Shown: one piece after another, positions 37,711 through 47,170 of the stretch
Numbering within the stretch: position 1 is the stretch's first letter
Layout of the letters: each line of letters begins with the position of its first letter
Assembly (NCBI GenBank): GCA_902537235.1
Contig: CACBAO010000002.1
Location: 62,001 to 126,000, forward strand
Source of the DNA: an uncultured Alphaproteobacteria bacterium
Lineage (GTDB): Bacteria > Pseudomonadota > Alphaproteobacteria > Rhodobacterales > Rhodobacteraceae
DNA length: 64,000 bases
Direction: 5' to 3'
The notes under the pieces: model-generated
The model's database searches: none
What the model saw: only the letters and a program-made list of their open reading frames with translations
What the model was told of the DNA's origin: nothing
Program-made: the position numbers and the translations under genes

Positions 37711-38721
37711 ATGGGTTTTATAGAAAGCTCAGATACTCTCAGGTTCAGTTCTAACAAGTTACTGATCGAACTCTGTGGCCAGCTAGATACAAACCTTTCT
37801 AAGATTGAAAGCTGGGCTGGGGTTCAGATAATACGTAGAGGAAATGCTTTATCAATCTATGGGGCAAAGGATGATTGTGATCTTACAAGAAAGCTAATTA
37901 CTGACTTGTATTCAGATCTTGAGCATGGAAAAACCTTAGATGAACGTGAGTTAGATATTTATTTCCAGCAAATTGAAGATCAAAAAGTCAAGCAAATTAA
38001 AAATATAAAAAAAAGCAGTAAAGTCGTTAATAAAAGTTCAAACTATTTAGAGATTAAAACTCAAAAAAAGTTAGTACAGGCTAAATCGAATAATCAAAAT
38101 TCTTTCATAAATTCGATGCTAAGTAAGGAACTTGTTTTTGGTATTGGCCCAGCTGGAACAGGAAAAACATATCTCGCGATTGCGGTGGGGGTTTCTCTAT
38201 TTTCTCAAGGCCTAGTTGAAAAAATCGTTTTAACTAGGCCTGCTGTCGAGGCTGGCGAAAGATTAGGTTTTTTGCCAGGTGATATGAAAGAAAAAGTAGA
38301 TCCGTACATGCAACCTCTATATGACGCGCTTAACGATTTTCTACCTGTTAAAGTTGTGTCAAAAATGTATGAAAGGGGCTCAATAGAAATAGCCCCGTTA
38401 GCTTTCATGCGAGGGAGGACACTCAAAGATTCATTTATTGTGTTAGATGAGGGCCAAAATGCATCACCTTCACAGATGAAAATGTTTTTAACTAGGTTAG
38501 GTATAGGCTCAAGAATGGTCGTAACAGGTGATATAACTCAAATTGATTTGCCTAAAGGATTTAGGAGTGGGTTGGTCGAAGCAGCTGAAATTTTGTCAAA
38601 TATGAAAGAAATTGATTTTATTAACTTCAAAGATGTTGATATCGTAAGACATTCTTTAGTAAGAAAAATAGCTAGAGCTTACGAAAAAAATCCAATAGTA
38701 AGCCTAAAGTCAGAAAACTAA
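37711..38721 (+). CDS. phoH: PhoH-like ATPase
   Basis: P-loop ATPase of 336 residues, thought to act in RNA metabolism together with YbeY. Walker A is GIGPAGTGKTYLA (146-153 core). Walker B is SFIVLDEGQNASPSQMKMFL, and sensor motifs MVVTGDITQIDLP follow. A divergent N-terminal region of about 125 residues resembles a KH-like PhoH domain followed by a lysine-rich linker. It begins 72 bases after miaB and is four bases from ybeY, so phoH and ybeY are almost certainly co-expressed. Confidence 0.95.
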   Translation: MGFIESSDTLRFSSNKLLIELCGQLDTNLSKIESWAGVQIIRRGNALSIYGAKDDCDLTRKLITDLYSDLEHGKTLDERELDIYFQQIEDQKVKQIKNIKKSSKVVNKSSNYLEIKTQKKLVQAKSNNQNSFINSMLSKELVFGIGPAGTGKTYLAIAVGVSLFSQGLVEKIVLTRPAVEAGERLGFLPGDMKEKVDPYMQPLYDALNDFLPVKVVSKMYERGSIEIAPLAFMRGRTLKDSFIVLDEGQNASPSQMKMFLTRLGIGSRMVVTGDITQIDLPKGFRSGLVEAAEILSNMKEIDFINFKDVDIVRHSLVRKIARAYEKNPIVSLKSEN

Positions 38722-38724
38722 AAA

Positions 38725-39228
38725 ATGACGATTAGAGTATCAGTTAATTATAACGATCCAAGATGGAAACGCTTTAACTTAGCTTGCTACATAAGGTTGT
38801 TATTATCTAAAGTTGCTCAGATACATCAGATAAGGTTGAATAAATTTTCTCTATCGGTTTTAGCTTGTAGTGATGTTAAAATTAAAGAGCTCAATAGAGA
38901 ACACAGAAAAAAAAACAAAGCAACTAACGTCTTAGCGTGGCCGGCTATGCATAATTTTTGTAACCTTAACCAAGATTATTTATCTAACGATGAAAATAAA
39001 TATTTGTTTTTGGGAGATATAGCAATATCTTATGAAAGATGTTTGAGAGAAGCATCTTCCCAAAATATTCAATTCAACAAATATTGTTGCAGATTGTTAA
39101 TTCACGCAATACTCCATTTGTTGGGCTATGACCACGATATATCCGTCAGGGCTTCGAAAATGCAATTAATGGAGACTAGGGTTTTAAATTCTGTCCTGAC
39201 AAACAGACCAAAGTTTATTAATATTTAA
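38725..39228 (+). CDS. ybeY: Endoribonuclease YbeY
   Basis: Zinc-dependent RNase involved in 16S rRNA 3' maturation and 70S quality control. The 167-residue protein holds the metal motif H-x3-H-x5-H as HAILHLLGYDH, with His127, His131 and His137. The upstream KNKATNVLAWPA corresponds to the usual K-x-TNVLSFP block with small changes. The position between phoH and corC is the standard one. Confidence 0.95.
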   Translation: MTIRVSVNYNDPRWKRFNLACYIRLLLSKVAQIHQIRLNKFSLSVLACSDVKIKELNREHRKKNKATNVLAWPAMHNFCNLNQDYLSNDENKYLFLGDIAISYERCLREASSQNIQFNKYCCRLLIHAILHLLGYDHDISVRASKMQLMETRVLNSVLTNRPKFINI

Positions 39229-39244
39229 TTAGAGTATAATTTGC

Positions 39245-40054
39245 ATGTTAAAGTTGATTGTGAAAAGTTTTTTTGACAGACTGGCATTTACAAAGAAGCC
39301 AAGAAATTCTATTGAGAATAAAAATGTAGAGCCATCTGGTCAACATATTGTTCAAAAAGAAATATCTTTTAATTTGCATAATCAGAGAGTTGATGATGTT
39401 GCTATACCAAAGGCAGATATTGTGGCTGCTCCTGATAAGATTACTTTATCCGAGCTGACAAAAATATTCAGAGAGTCAAACTTGACTAGGTTGCCCATAT
39501 TTAAAAGTACTCTTGACGATCCAATTGGTTTTGTGCATTTGAAAGATCTGGCACTCAAAAGCGGATTTGGCAAACAGAAAAAGTTTAATATTACAGATCT
39601 AATTCGACCTCTGATATATGTTCCTCCCTCCATGACACTGGGTACTTTGTTACAAAAGATGCAAGCTGAGCGAATTCATATGTCACTGGTTATAGACGAG
39701 TATGGGGGCGTTGAGGGGCTATTGACAATTGAAGATCTTCTAGAGCAAATAGTTGGCGAGATTAATGATGAACATGAATTAAAAGAAGACCTTTTATGGA
39801 GCAAAGAAAAAGAAAATGTTTTCATAGTGAATGCCAGACTCAACTTAGAGGATTTTAAAGCACAAGCTGGTGTGGATTTGACAAAAAAAAGAAATGGCGA
39901 AGAGTATGATACTATTGGAGGATTAGTATTTAATGTGACTAATCGAATTCCTTCTCGAGGGGAAGTTGTAACAGATTCTCTAGGAAATGAATTTTCAGTA
40001 TTAGAGGCTGACCCTCGAAGTATAAAAAGGTTGAGGCTTAATTTAAGAAGTTGA
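39245..40054 (+). CDS. corC: CBS-domain CorC/HlyC-type protein
   Basis: A 269-residue soluble protein. Two CBS domains span about residues 50-170 and include RLPIFKSTLDDPIGFVHLKD and MSLVIDEYGGVEGLLTIEDL. A C-terminal transporter-associated CorC_HlyC domain begins near residue 185 and contains EEYDTIGGLVF. The family modulates Mg/Co efflux or haemolysin-like transport. The function is poorly fixed, but the genomic place next to ybeY and lnt is strongly conserved. The N-terminal membrane domain of the longer family members is absent, as in CorC. Confidence 0.9.
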   Translation: MLKLIVKSFFDRLAFTKKPRNSIENKNVEPSGQHIVQKEISFNLHNQRVDDVAIPKADIVAAPDKITLSELTKIFRESNLTRLPIFKSTLDDPIGFVHLKDLALKSGFGKQKKFNITDLIRPLIYVPPSMTLGTLLQKMQAERIHMSLVIDEYGGVEGLLTIEDLLEQIVGEINDEHELKEDLLWSKEKENVFIVNARLNLEDFKAQAGVDLTKKRNGEEYDTIGGLVFNVTNRIPSRGEVVTDSLGNEFSVLEADPRSIKRLRLNLRS

Positions 40055-40057
40055 TTT

Positions 40058-41596
40058 GTGATATCTAGGATAATAACACTTTCAAAGTCTGTTTTTTTTA
40101 GATTTTTTTTATTCGGCTTAGTATTAGCCTTTACACAAGAGCCATTTAACTTGCCTTATTTCACGTTTTTGGTGTTGCCATTGGTTCCCTATTTGGCAAT
40201 AAAATTTTTAAAAACTTCTACAGAGTATTTACTAGCTGGCTTTGTTTTTGGTATTGGTTATTTTGGTCTAACGTTCATTTGGATAATTAACCCATTTTTG
40301 GTAGACCCTCAAAAGAATATTTGGCTAGCGCCCTTTGCTTATATTTTTTTTATATCCTCACTATCTTTTTTTTGGGCTCTAGCGTTTTATCTCTCGAACT
40401 TTTTGATGAGAGATGAGCAAAAATATCAAAAAAAAGTATTTTTTTTGTCAATTCTTTTTGCCAAAGCTGAGTTGTTGAGATGTTATATGTTTTCAGGTTT
40501 TCCATGGGCAATACTGTCTTACGCTTGGTTAGATACTCCGGCAACCATTTTTATAACTTGGTTTGGACCATATATTTTTAATTCATTTATTGTTCTCGTA
40601 AGCTTTAACTTATTTTATTCTTCAGTTCTAAACAGTACCCTAAAAGTTATTTTTCTAGTCACGTTACTATTGGGCTTAAAAGATGAATATTTAGATAACA
40701 GTTTTCAGGAAGAGGGTGAGTATTTGACTTTACGGTTAGTTCAACCGAATATCAAACAAGGAGATAAGTGGAAAAAGGAGAATGAATCAAATCATTTGGA
40801 AATATTAATTAACTTGAGTAATAACGGTCCAAGGCCTGATCTGGTTATTTGGCCAGAAACGTCTGTCTACTGGCTACCTGAAGAAAACTCAGAGAAACTC
40901 AAAAACATAGCTGGGCAAGTTAAGTCACCTTTGATATTTGGAGGTTTGAGGTTCAATAGAGATACTAAAAAATTATTTAATGCGGTTTTCTTGATTGATA
41001 GAGAAGGAAAAATCCAGAGTACTTATGACAAGACATTTCTGGTTCCTTTTGGAGAGTACCTGCCACTAGGAGGATTACTAAAACACTTTAATATCTTTAA
41101 TAATAGCTATCGATTGATTGATGGTTTTAGTAGCGGTACGGGCTTGAAGTTAATAAAGAATTCAGAACTCCCAACCTTCCTTCCGCTTGTGTGTTACGAG
41201 GCCCTATTTTCAAATGAAATTTTAGGAAAAGTTAATGAGGCAACGTGGGTCTTGAATGTAACAAATGATGCTTGGTTTGGAAATGGTGGCGGCCCAAAGC
41301 AACATTTAAATATTGCAAGAATGAGAGCATTAGAAAATAATATTCCCCTCATAAGAGTCTCAAATAATGGTATTTCCGCAAAAATTTCTAAGAATGGAAA
41401 AATCGAAGAATACATTGCACTGAATAAGAGGGGGTTTTTGGATATTGAGCTTGGCTTGAGCGATGCAAGAGAAAGTACAATCTATTCTAGAATTGGTAAA
41501 GACGTTTCATCCTATTTACATTTAATGCTTTTATTAAGCCCTCTTTTATACTATTCAATATTGAGCAAAAGAAAAAAGGGAGAGCAAAGTGGCTAG
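40058..41596 (+). CDS. lnt: Apolipoprotein N-acyltransferase
   Basis: Inner-membrane enzyme that adds the third acyl chain to the N-terminal Cys of lipoproteins. The 512-residue protein has about six membrane segments in the first 205 residues, then a periplasmic nitrilase domain. The catalytic triad is Glu267 ([10 protein letters not shown]), Lys325 ([14 protein letters not shown]) and Cys379 (PLVCYEALF). A final membrane helix is at the C-terminus. The start is GTG three bases after corC. The 3' end overlaps the GTG of metK by eight bases. Its presence fits the lipoprotein genes expected in a Gram-negative cell. Confidence 0.96.
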   Translation: MISRIITLSKSVFFRFFLFGLVLAFTQEPFNLPYFTFLVLPLVPYLAIKFLKTSTEYLLAGFVFGIGYFGLTFIWIINPFLVDPQKNIWLAPFAYIFFISSLSFFWALAFYLSNFLMRDEQKYQKKVFFLSILFAKAELLRCYMFSGFPWAILSYAWLDTPATIFITWFGPYIFNSFIVLVSFNLFYSSVLNSTLKVIFLVTLLLGLKDEYLDNSFQEEGEYLTLRLVQPNIKQGDKWKKENESNHLEILINLSNNGPRPDLVIWPETSVYWLPEENSEKLKNIAGQVKSPLIFGGLRFNRDTKKLFNAVFLIDREGKIQSTYDKTFLVPFGEYLPLGGLLKHFNIFNNSYRLIDGFSSGTGLKLIKNSELPTFLPLVCYEALFSNEILGKVNEATWVLNVTNDAWFGNGGGPKQHLNIARMRALENNIPLIRVSNNGISAKISKNGKIEEYIALNKRGFLDIELGLSDARESTIYSRIGKDVSSYLHLMLLLSPLLYYSILSKRKKGEQSG

Positions 41597-42755
41597 AAAA
41601 GATTACACGTTTACTTCTGAGTCAGTTTCAGAAGGCCACCCAGACAAAATATGTGATAGGATTTCTGATGCAGTTCTAGATTTTTGTGTAGAAAAAGATA
41701 GCTTCGCTAGGGTGGCATGTGAGACTTTTGCTACGACTAACACCGTTGTAGTAGGTGGTGAAGTGGGGTTCAAGTCTGATTCAGATTCTCATGCTCTTGG
41801 TTCCGAAATAAATTCCCTCGTTGTAAATGTAGTAAAAAAAATTGGGTACGAGCAGGAAGGGTTCCACTGGAATAACCTTAAAGTCTCAAATTTTATCCAT
41901 CAACAATCAAGTGATATCTCTCAGGGCGTTGATAAAGATGGAGCAGGTGATCAGGGTATAATGTTTGGCTATGCAGTAAATGAGACAGAGGAGCTAATGC
42001 CTGCCCCAATACATTATTCTCATCTAATTTTAAAATCTTTGGCAAATGCAAGGCATAAAAAGATAGCTAGTAGTCTTGGGCCAGACTCCAAATCTCAACT
42101 TACGTTTAAGTATGAAAATGGAAAGCCTGTAAGTGTTGAGTCAATAGTTTTATCAACTCAGCATCTTGATAAATCACTTTCTTCCCAAGACGTAAAAGAA
42201 ATAGTAAAACCATACGTTTTGGAGGTAATTCCAGATAAATGGATTTCCAATAAAACTGTTTGGCACATAAACCCGACAGGAAAGTTTGTAATCGGAGGAC
42301 CAGATGGTGATGCGGGCTTAACGGGAAGAAAGATTATTGTGGATACGTATGGTGGAGCAGCGCCACATGGTGGAGGTGCATTTTCTGGTAAGGATCCAAC
42401 TAAGGTGGATCGGTCAGCGGCTTATATTTCTAGGTATTTAGCTAAAAATATTGTGGCCGCTGGAGTAGCATCCAAGTGCCTTATTCAGCTTTCATATGCG
42501 ATTGGAGTTTCAGAACCATTATCAATTTATGTAGATACCTATGGTACTGGAAGTAAGTATGAAAAAAAACTAGAAGAAATCTTGCCTAAAATAGTAGATT
42601 TATCCCCGAAGGGAATAATAGAAAAACTAGGTTTAAGAAAGCCTATATACGAAAAAACTGCAGCCTATGGACATTTTGGAAGAACACCTGAGAGCGATGG
42701 TAGTTTTTCTTGGGAAAAAACCGATCTTGCAGATCACATCACAAAAAATCTTTAA
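41589..42755 (+). CDS. metK: S-adenosylmethionine synthetase
   Basis: Makes SAM from methionine and ATP, supplying the many methyltransferases in this genome. The 388-residue protein opens with [20 protein letters not shown]. It contains [12 protein letters not shown], the phosphate loop [20 protein letters not shown] and [19 protein letters not shown], all intact. The start is GTG and overlaps lnt. No SAM riboswitch is seen because the gene sits inside the operon. Confidence 0.97.
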   Translation: MARKDYTFTSESVSEGHPDKICDRISDAVLDFCVEKDSFARVACETFATTNTVVVGGEVGFKSDSDSHALGSEINSLVVNVVKKIGYEQEGFHWNNLKVSNFIHQQSSDISQGVDKDGAGDQGIMFGYAVNETEELMPAPIHYSHLILKSLANARHKKIASSLGPDSKSQLTFKYENGKPVSVESIVLSTQHLDKSLSSQDVKEIVKPYVLEVIPDKWISNKTVWHINPTGKFVIGGPDGDAGLTGRKIIVDTYGGAAPHGGGAFSGKDPTKVDRSAAYISRYLAKNIVAAGVASKCLIQLSYAIGVSEPLSIYVDTYGTGSKYEKKLEEILPKIVDLSPKGIIEKLGLRKPIYEKTAAYGHFGRTPESDGSFSWEKTDLADHITKNL

Positions 42756-42767
42756 TAAGAGAAAATT

Positions 42768-43433
42768 TTGGTTGAGTTGCAAAACGATTCTAGCCTCAGG
42801 TTAATAAAAACCTATGGGCGATTAAAAGGAAGGACTCTTTCAAAAAACCAAAAATTAGGCTTAAAGATGCATAAAGAAAAGTATGACTTCTCTATAAAAA
42901 CAAAAAAAAAAGTTTGGTTAGAAGTTGGCTTTGGAAATGGGCTCCATTTAGTTGAGTTAGCAAAGAGAAACTCTGATAAACTTATCATAGGAAGCGAAGT
43001 TTATGAAAATGGCGTCGCTACCACATGCTTTTCTTTGTTTCAGAATAAAATAAAGAATGCTAGAGTTTTTCACGGAGACGCGAGAATATTACTACAGTCA
43101 TTTAAGGTTGAAGCTATTGACCGAATATACATTTTGTTCCCAGATCCTTGGACAAAAAAGAGGCACAAATCAAGACGCTTGCTTTCATTGACAAATATCG
43201 AAATTTTTTCAAAAATTTTGAAATCGAGGGGAGCCATTTGTGTAGCTACAGATGTAGAGGAATATTATTTACAAATTGAAAACGCTTTTTCAAAATTATA
43301 TCAATTCGAGAGGCTACATGCATCGCCCAAGGAAAAAAACTTAAGCTTCTTTTTAGATGTAAAAACAAAATACGAGCGGAAAGCAATTAATATAGGATTG
43401 ACCCCTTCTTATCTTGTTTACAAAAAGGTTTAA
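42768..43433 (+). CDS. trmB: tRNA (guanine-N7-)-methyltransferase
   Basis: Forms m7G46 in the variable loop of tRNAs. The 221-residue SAM enzyme has motif I LEVGFGNGLHLVELA and the substrate-side block ILFPDPWTKKRHKSRRL, which defines TrmB. The C-terminal TKYERKAINIG is also typical. The start is TTG, 12 bases after metK, with an AAGAGAAAA ribosome site. The metK-trmB pair is usual in Alphaproteobacteria, pairing the SAM maker with a SAM user. Confidence 0.94.
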   Translation: MVELQNDSSLRLIKTYGRLKGRTLSKNQKLGLKMHKEKYDFSIKTKKKVWLEVGFGNGLHLVELAKRNSDKLIIGSEVYENGVATTCFSLFQNKIKNARVFHGDARILLQSFKVEAIDRIYILFPDPWTKKRHKSRRLLSLTNIEIFSKILKSRGAICVATDVEEYYLQIENAFSKLYQFERLHASPKEKNLSFFLDVKTKYERKAINIGLTPSYLVYKKV

Positions 43434-43472
43434 CGTTGCTAACTGTTTGGTGGAAATTCGAGTACTAAGCAA

Positions 43473-44780
43473 ATGATAACAGTTAATAGATCAAAAAAGT
43501 TGTCGGGATATATCTCAATCCCAGGTGACAAATCCATTTCTCACAGGGCTGTCATTTTTGGCTCTCTTTGTATTGGAAAAACAACTATAGAAGGACTATT
43601 GGAATCTGAGGATGTTCATAGAACCATTGAAGCTGTCAGACAACTTGGAGCAAGAGTAAAAAGGAAAAATGATAAGTGGGAGGTCGATGGCTTTGGAGTA
43701 GGGGGCTTTACAAGTCCCGAAAATGTGATTGATTGTGGAAACTCAGGAACAACTTGTAGGTTGCTAATGGGTGCTATCTCCACAACTCCAATATCTGCCA
43801 CATTTATTGGTGATAAGAGTTTATCCCAAAGACCTATGGATAGAATAATACAGCCCTTAAGTGAAATTGGTGTCAAATGTTCTGCACGAGAAGGCTCCTT
43901 CTTACCAATAACTCTGGAAGGAACGTCGAGTGCGATGCCTAGTGACTTCGAGTCAAAAGTAGATTCTGCTCAGGTAAAATCTGCAGTACTTTTAGCAGGC
44001 CTAAACAGTAGGGGTGCTACGAGATATGTTGAAAGAAAATTGACGCGTGATCATACAGAAAGAATGTTAATGTTTTTTGGTGGAAAAATCAAAACCCAGA
44101 AAACTGAATATGGGTATTACCATTCTCTCGAAGGACTTCAGGAGCTGAAGCCACAAGAAATTTCAATTCCTTCAGATCCCTCTTCTGCATCTTTTTTTAT
44201 AGCCGCTGCTCTGATGGTAGAAGGCTCGGATGTTACAATAAAAAATATCTGTATGAACGAAACAAGAATAGGGTTTCTAAAAGTTATAAATAAAATGGGA
44301 GCCAGAATAGAGGTGTATAACAAAAAAGCTGTTTGTGGTGAACCTGTGGCAGACTTAAGAGTAATATCTTCAAGGCTCAAAGGAGTGAAGGTTCCAAAAA
44401 ACATTGTTGCTTCAATGATTGATGAATTTCCTATTTTAGCAGTGTTAGCTGCTGTAGCTGAAGGTAAAACTGAAATGAGGGGAATAGAAGAGCTTAGAGT
44501 TAAAGAAAGCGATAGGATTTTTTCAATGGCTACAGGCTTAAGAGAGTGCGGGGTCAACGTTTCCTACGGGGATGACTATATGACAGTCGAAGGGGTGAGG
44601 AAAGTAAAGGGAGGGCAATTGATAAATACTTTTAATGATCACAGAATAGCAATGTCATTTATATGCTTGGGTCAAGTTACCCAAAAACCTATTGAAATCA
44701 GCGAGACGATTTCAATAGGTACAAGCTTTCCAGGGTTCATTGAAAAGTTTAAGGAAATTGGAGCAAACTTATCAAGTTAA
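43473..44780 (+). CDS. aroA: 3-phosphoshikimate 1-carboxyvinyltransferase (EPSP synthase)
   Basis: Sixth step of the shikimate pathway, adding enolpyruvate from PEP to shikimate-3-phosphate. The 435-residue protein has ISIPGDKSISHRAVIFGSL, the CGNSGTTCRLLMG loop, SQRPMDRIIQPL, RVKESDRIFSMATGL and FNDHRIAMSF, all standard. The sequence at the glyphosate-contacting loop resembles class II enzymes, but I cannot settle the class. Its end overlaps the inferred start of cmk by ten bases. Confidence 0.96.
   Translation: MITVNRSKKLSGYISIPGDKSISHRAVIFGSLCIGKTTIEGLLESEDVHRTIEAVRQLGARVKRKNDKWEVDGFGVGGFTSPENVIDCGNSGTTCRLLMGAISTTPISATFIGDKSLSQRPMDRIIQPLSEIGVKCSAREGSFLPITLEGTSSAMPSDFESKVDSAQVKSAVLLAGLNSRGATRYVERKLTRDHTERMLMFFGGKIKTQKTEYGYYHSLEGLQELKPQEISIPSDPSSASFFIAAALMVEGSDVTIKNICMNETRIGFLKVINKMGARIEVYNKKAVCGEPVADLRVISSRLKGVKVPKNIVASMIDEFPILAVLAAVAEGKTEMRGIEELRVKESDRIFSMATGLRECGVNVSYGDDYMTVEGVRKVKGGQLINTFNDHRIAMSFICLGQVTQKPIEISETISIGTSFPGFIEKFKEIGANLSS
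44760..44763 (+). promoter_or_regulatory. Ribosome binding site supporting an ATC start for cmk
   Basis: GGAG lies seven bases before the ATC at 44771. No ATG, GTG or TTG is in frame between the upstream stop (44750-44752) and the cmk P-loop, so this site is the best evidence for where translation begins. Confidence 0.45.
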
Positions 44781-45448
44781 AAGAACCAATAATAATTGCA
44801 GTAGATGGCCTTTCGGCCTCAGGTAAAGGGACTATTGGAAAGATTATAGCTAAGTATTTTAATCTTCAGTATCTTGATACTGGTCTCCTTTATCGTGCAG
44901 TAGCATATAAATTTCTAAAATATAAGATTGCTGTATCTACCAATGATGCTATTTCTTTTGCAAAAAATGTTAAGCTGAAGGACCTCGATAACCCAGAACT
45001 AAGATCTGAGAATTGTGGTAACCTAGCTAGCAGACTAGCGGGATGCGATAGGATAAGACAAGAACTGATTCTGTTTCAAAGAAATTTTCCTGATAAAAAG
45101 AATGGCGCCGTTTTGGACGGAAGAGATATAGGCAGTATCATTTTCCCCAATGCCAAGATCAAATTTTTTATTACTGCAGATCTATCGGTGAGAGCTCAGA
45201 GGCGTAAAGTAGATTATAAAAAAATGGGGCAAAAATATTCAGTGAAAGATATTACCAACAAACTAAGGGAAAGAGATAAAAGAGATAAAACTAGGAAAGT
45301 TTCTCCGTTGATTTGTATGCCAGATGCAATCGTTTATGATAATTCAGGTATCTCCTTAAAAAGATTGAATAAAGAAATTATTGAAATTGTGGAAAAAAAG
45401 TATAAAAGTCTAAATCTTGATATAAACGTTAAAAAATCAGTTAAATGA
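44771..45448 (+). CDS. cmk: Cytidylate kinase with apparent non-canonical ATC start
   Basis: Phosphorylates CMP and dCMP. The frame from 44771 gives about 225 residues with a normal Cmk layout: KEPIIIAVDGLSASGKGTIG (P-loop at 13-21), YLDTGLLYRAVAYKFL, GAVLDGRDIGSIIFPNAKIK, then the lid and C-terminal region. The only canonical start in frame is a TTG at 45113, which would delete the P-loop and half the enzyme. The open frame begins at 44753, and ATC at 44771 follows a GGAG by seven bases. Either a rare start codon is used or there is a sequence error. The aroA-cmk-rpsA order is classical. Confidence 0.88.
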   Translation: MKLKEPIIIAVDGLSASGKGTIGKIIAKYFNLQYLDTGLLYRAVAYKFLKYKIAVSTNDAISFAKNVKLKDLDNPELRSENCGNLASRLAGCDRIRQELILFQRNFPDKKNGAVLDGRDIGSIIFPNAKIKFFITADLSVRAQRRKVDYKKMGQKYSVKDITNKLRERDKRDKTRKVSPLICMPDAIVYDNSGISLKRLNKEIIEIVEKKYKSLNLDINVKKSVK

Positions 45449-45475
45449 CCTGGTCTTTTTTTAAGGAGATAATTA

Positions 45476-47167
45476 ATGGAAACAGCTAACAATATGGCTG
45501 AATTTGAAGCCCTACTCGAGAAGAGTTTTGAGAGTGGGACACCTAAAGAAAATACCGTTGTAAACGGTACTATAATTGCTATTGAAGCAGGCCAAGCAAT
45601 TATTGATATTGGTTATAAGATGGAGGGTCGCGTTGATGTTAGAGAATTCACAACGTCTGCAAGTAAAGAGAAAGAACTTAAGATTGGTGATCAAGTAGAA
45701 GTGTATTTAGAACGCGTTGAAAATTCCAAAGGAGAAGCTGTTGTTAGTCGGGAAAAGGCTAGACGGGAAGAGGCATGGGATAAATTAGAAAAGGCGGCAA
45801 AAACGGAAGAGAGAGTGGACGGTATAATTTTTGGAAAAGTAAAGGGGGGCTTTACAGTAGACTTAGACGGAGCAATAGCATTCTTGCCGGGAAGCCAAGT
45901 AGACGTTCGCCCTATAAAAGACACAATGCCTTTAATGAATGTACCTCAACCATTTCAAGTTCTTAAGATGGATAGGAAAAGAGGAAACATCGTGGTATCC
46001 AGGCGAGCGGTTCTAGAAGAGTCTCGCGCAGAGCAAAGAGCAGAGCTCGTTGGTAATTTGGCAGAAGGGAATACTGTTGAGGGTATAGTCAAAAACATAA
46101 CAGACTACGGTGCTTTTGTGGATCTTGGAGGTTTAGATGGTCTTCTTCATGTAACAGACATTGCCTGGAAGAGAATTAATCACCCGTCTGAGGTTTTGAG
46201 TTTGGGAGACTCCATCAAGGTTCAAATCATAAAAGTTAATAAAGAGACTAATAGAATAAGTCTTGGAATGAAACAGTTGGAGGTCGACCCATGGGCTGAA
46301 GTAGAAACTAGGTTTCCGCTTGGATCAAATCAAAAGGGAATAGTAACTAATATAACTGATTATGGTGCATTTGTTGAGTTAGAGGCTGGTGTGGAAGGAC
46401 TTGTACATGTTTCGGAAATGTCTTGGACAAAGAAGAATGTTCACCCAGGAAAGATACTCTCGACAAGCCAAGAAGTTGAGGTCATGGTGCTAGAACTCGA
46501 TAAGGAGAAGAGGAGAGTAAGTCTTGGGCTTAAACAAATACAAGGAAATCCATGGCAGAATTTTGCTCAGACTAATTCAGTGGGATCTATTCTTGAAGTT
46601 GAAATTAAGAATATAACTGAGTTCGGACTATTTGTCGGTTTGGGTAATGATATAGATGGAATGATCCATCTTTCAGATTTGGATTGGGAAAAAACTAGAG
46701 AAGAAGCTCTAAAAGATTATAAAAAAGGAGACCAAGTAAAAGCAAAGGTGACTGATATAGACGTCGAAAAAGAAAGGATTTCATTATCGATAAAGGCACT
46801 GGAAAGGGATCCTTTTGATGAGGTGTCAAATACTTTAAAAAAAGGCAGCACTATTACGGCCGTGGTGTCGAAGGTTGATGATGCTGGAATTGAAGTTGAT
46901 TGTGATGGTGTTAAAGGCTTTATCAAGCGATCCGATCTTTCAAGAGATCGAAACGAACAGAGACCAGAAAGGTTTTCTGAAGGTGACAAAGTAGACGCTA
47001 AAGTAGTGAATTTAGATAAATCTGCAAGAAAAATCACTCTTTCAATTAAGGCTTTAGAATTAGCGGAGGAGAAAGAAGCGGTTGAGCAATATGGGTCTAC
47101 TGACTCTGGCGCCTCGCTAGGTGACATTCTAGGCGCTGCGCTCAAAGATCAAGATAAAAAAAGTTAA
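45476..47167 (+). CDS. rpsA: 30S ribosomal protein S1
   Basis: Binds mRNA leaders on the small subunit and helps initiation. The 563-residue protein carries six S1 OB repeats. The clearest are near residues 190-260 (ITDYGAFVDLGGLDGLLHV), 275-345 (ITDYGAFVELEAGVEGLVHV) and 362-432 (ITEFGLFVGLGNDIDGMIHL). The first two are divergent ribosome-docking repeats and the sixth is weaker. It has one of the best ribosome sites in the window (AAGGAG, seven bases before the ATG), consistent with high expression. sppA follows after three bases. Confidence 0.97.
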   Translation: METANNMAEFEALLEKSFESGTPKENTVVNGTIIAIEAGQAIIDIGYKMEGRVDVREFTTSASKEKELKIGDQVEVYLERVENSKGEAVVSREKARREEAWDKLEKAAKTEERVDGIIFGKVKGGFTVDLDGAIAFLPGSQVDVRPIKDTMPLMNVPQPFQVLKMDRKRGNIVVSRRAVLEESRAEQRAELVGNLAEGNTVEGIVKNITDYGAFVDLGGLDGLLHVTDIAWKRINHPSEVLSLGDSIKVQIIKVNKETNRISLGMKQLEVDPWAEVETRFPLGSNQKGIVTNITDYGAFVELEAGVEGLVHVSEMSWTKKNVHPGKILSTSQEVEVMVLELDKEKRRVSLGLKQIQGNPWQNFAQTNSVGSILEVEIKNITEFGLFVGLGNDIDGMIHLSDLDWEKTREEALKDYKKGDQVKAKVTDIDVEKERISLSIKALERDPFDEVSNTLKKGSTITAVVSKVDDAGIEVDCDGVKGFIKRSDLSRDRNEQRPERFSEGDKVDAKVVNLDKSARKITLSIKALELAEEKEAVEQYGSTDSGASLGDILGAALKDQDKKS

Positions 47168-47170
47168 TAT

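Noticed and set aside
44138..44557. 139-residue reverse-strand open frame inside aroA
   Set aside because: Mirrors the codon pattern of aroA, with a serine- and threonine-rich product typical of shadow frames.
45113..45448. A short frame starting at TTG 45113 as the whole cmk gene
   Set aside because: It lacks the P-loop and the first half of cytidylate kinase, which are present in frame upstream to 44771.
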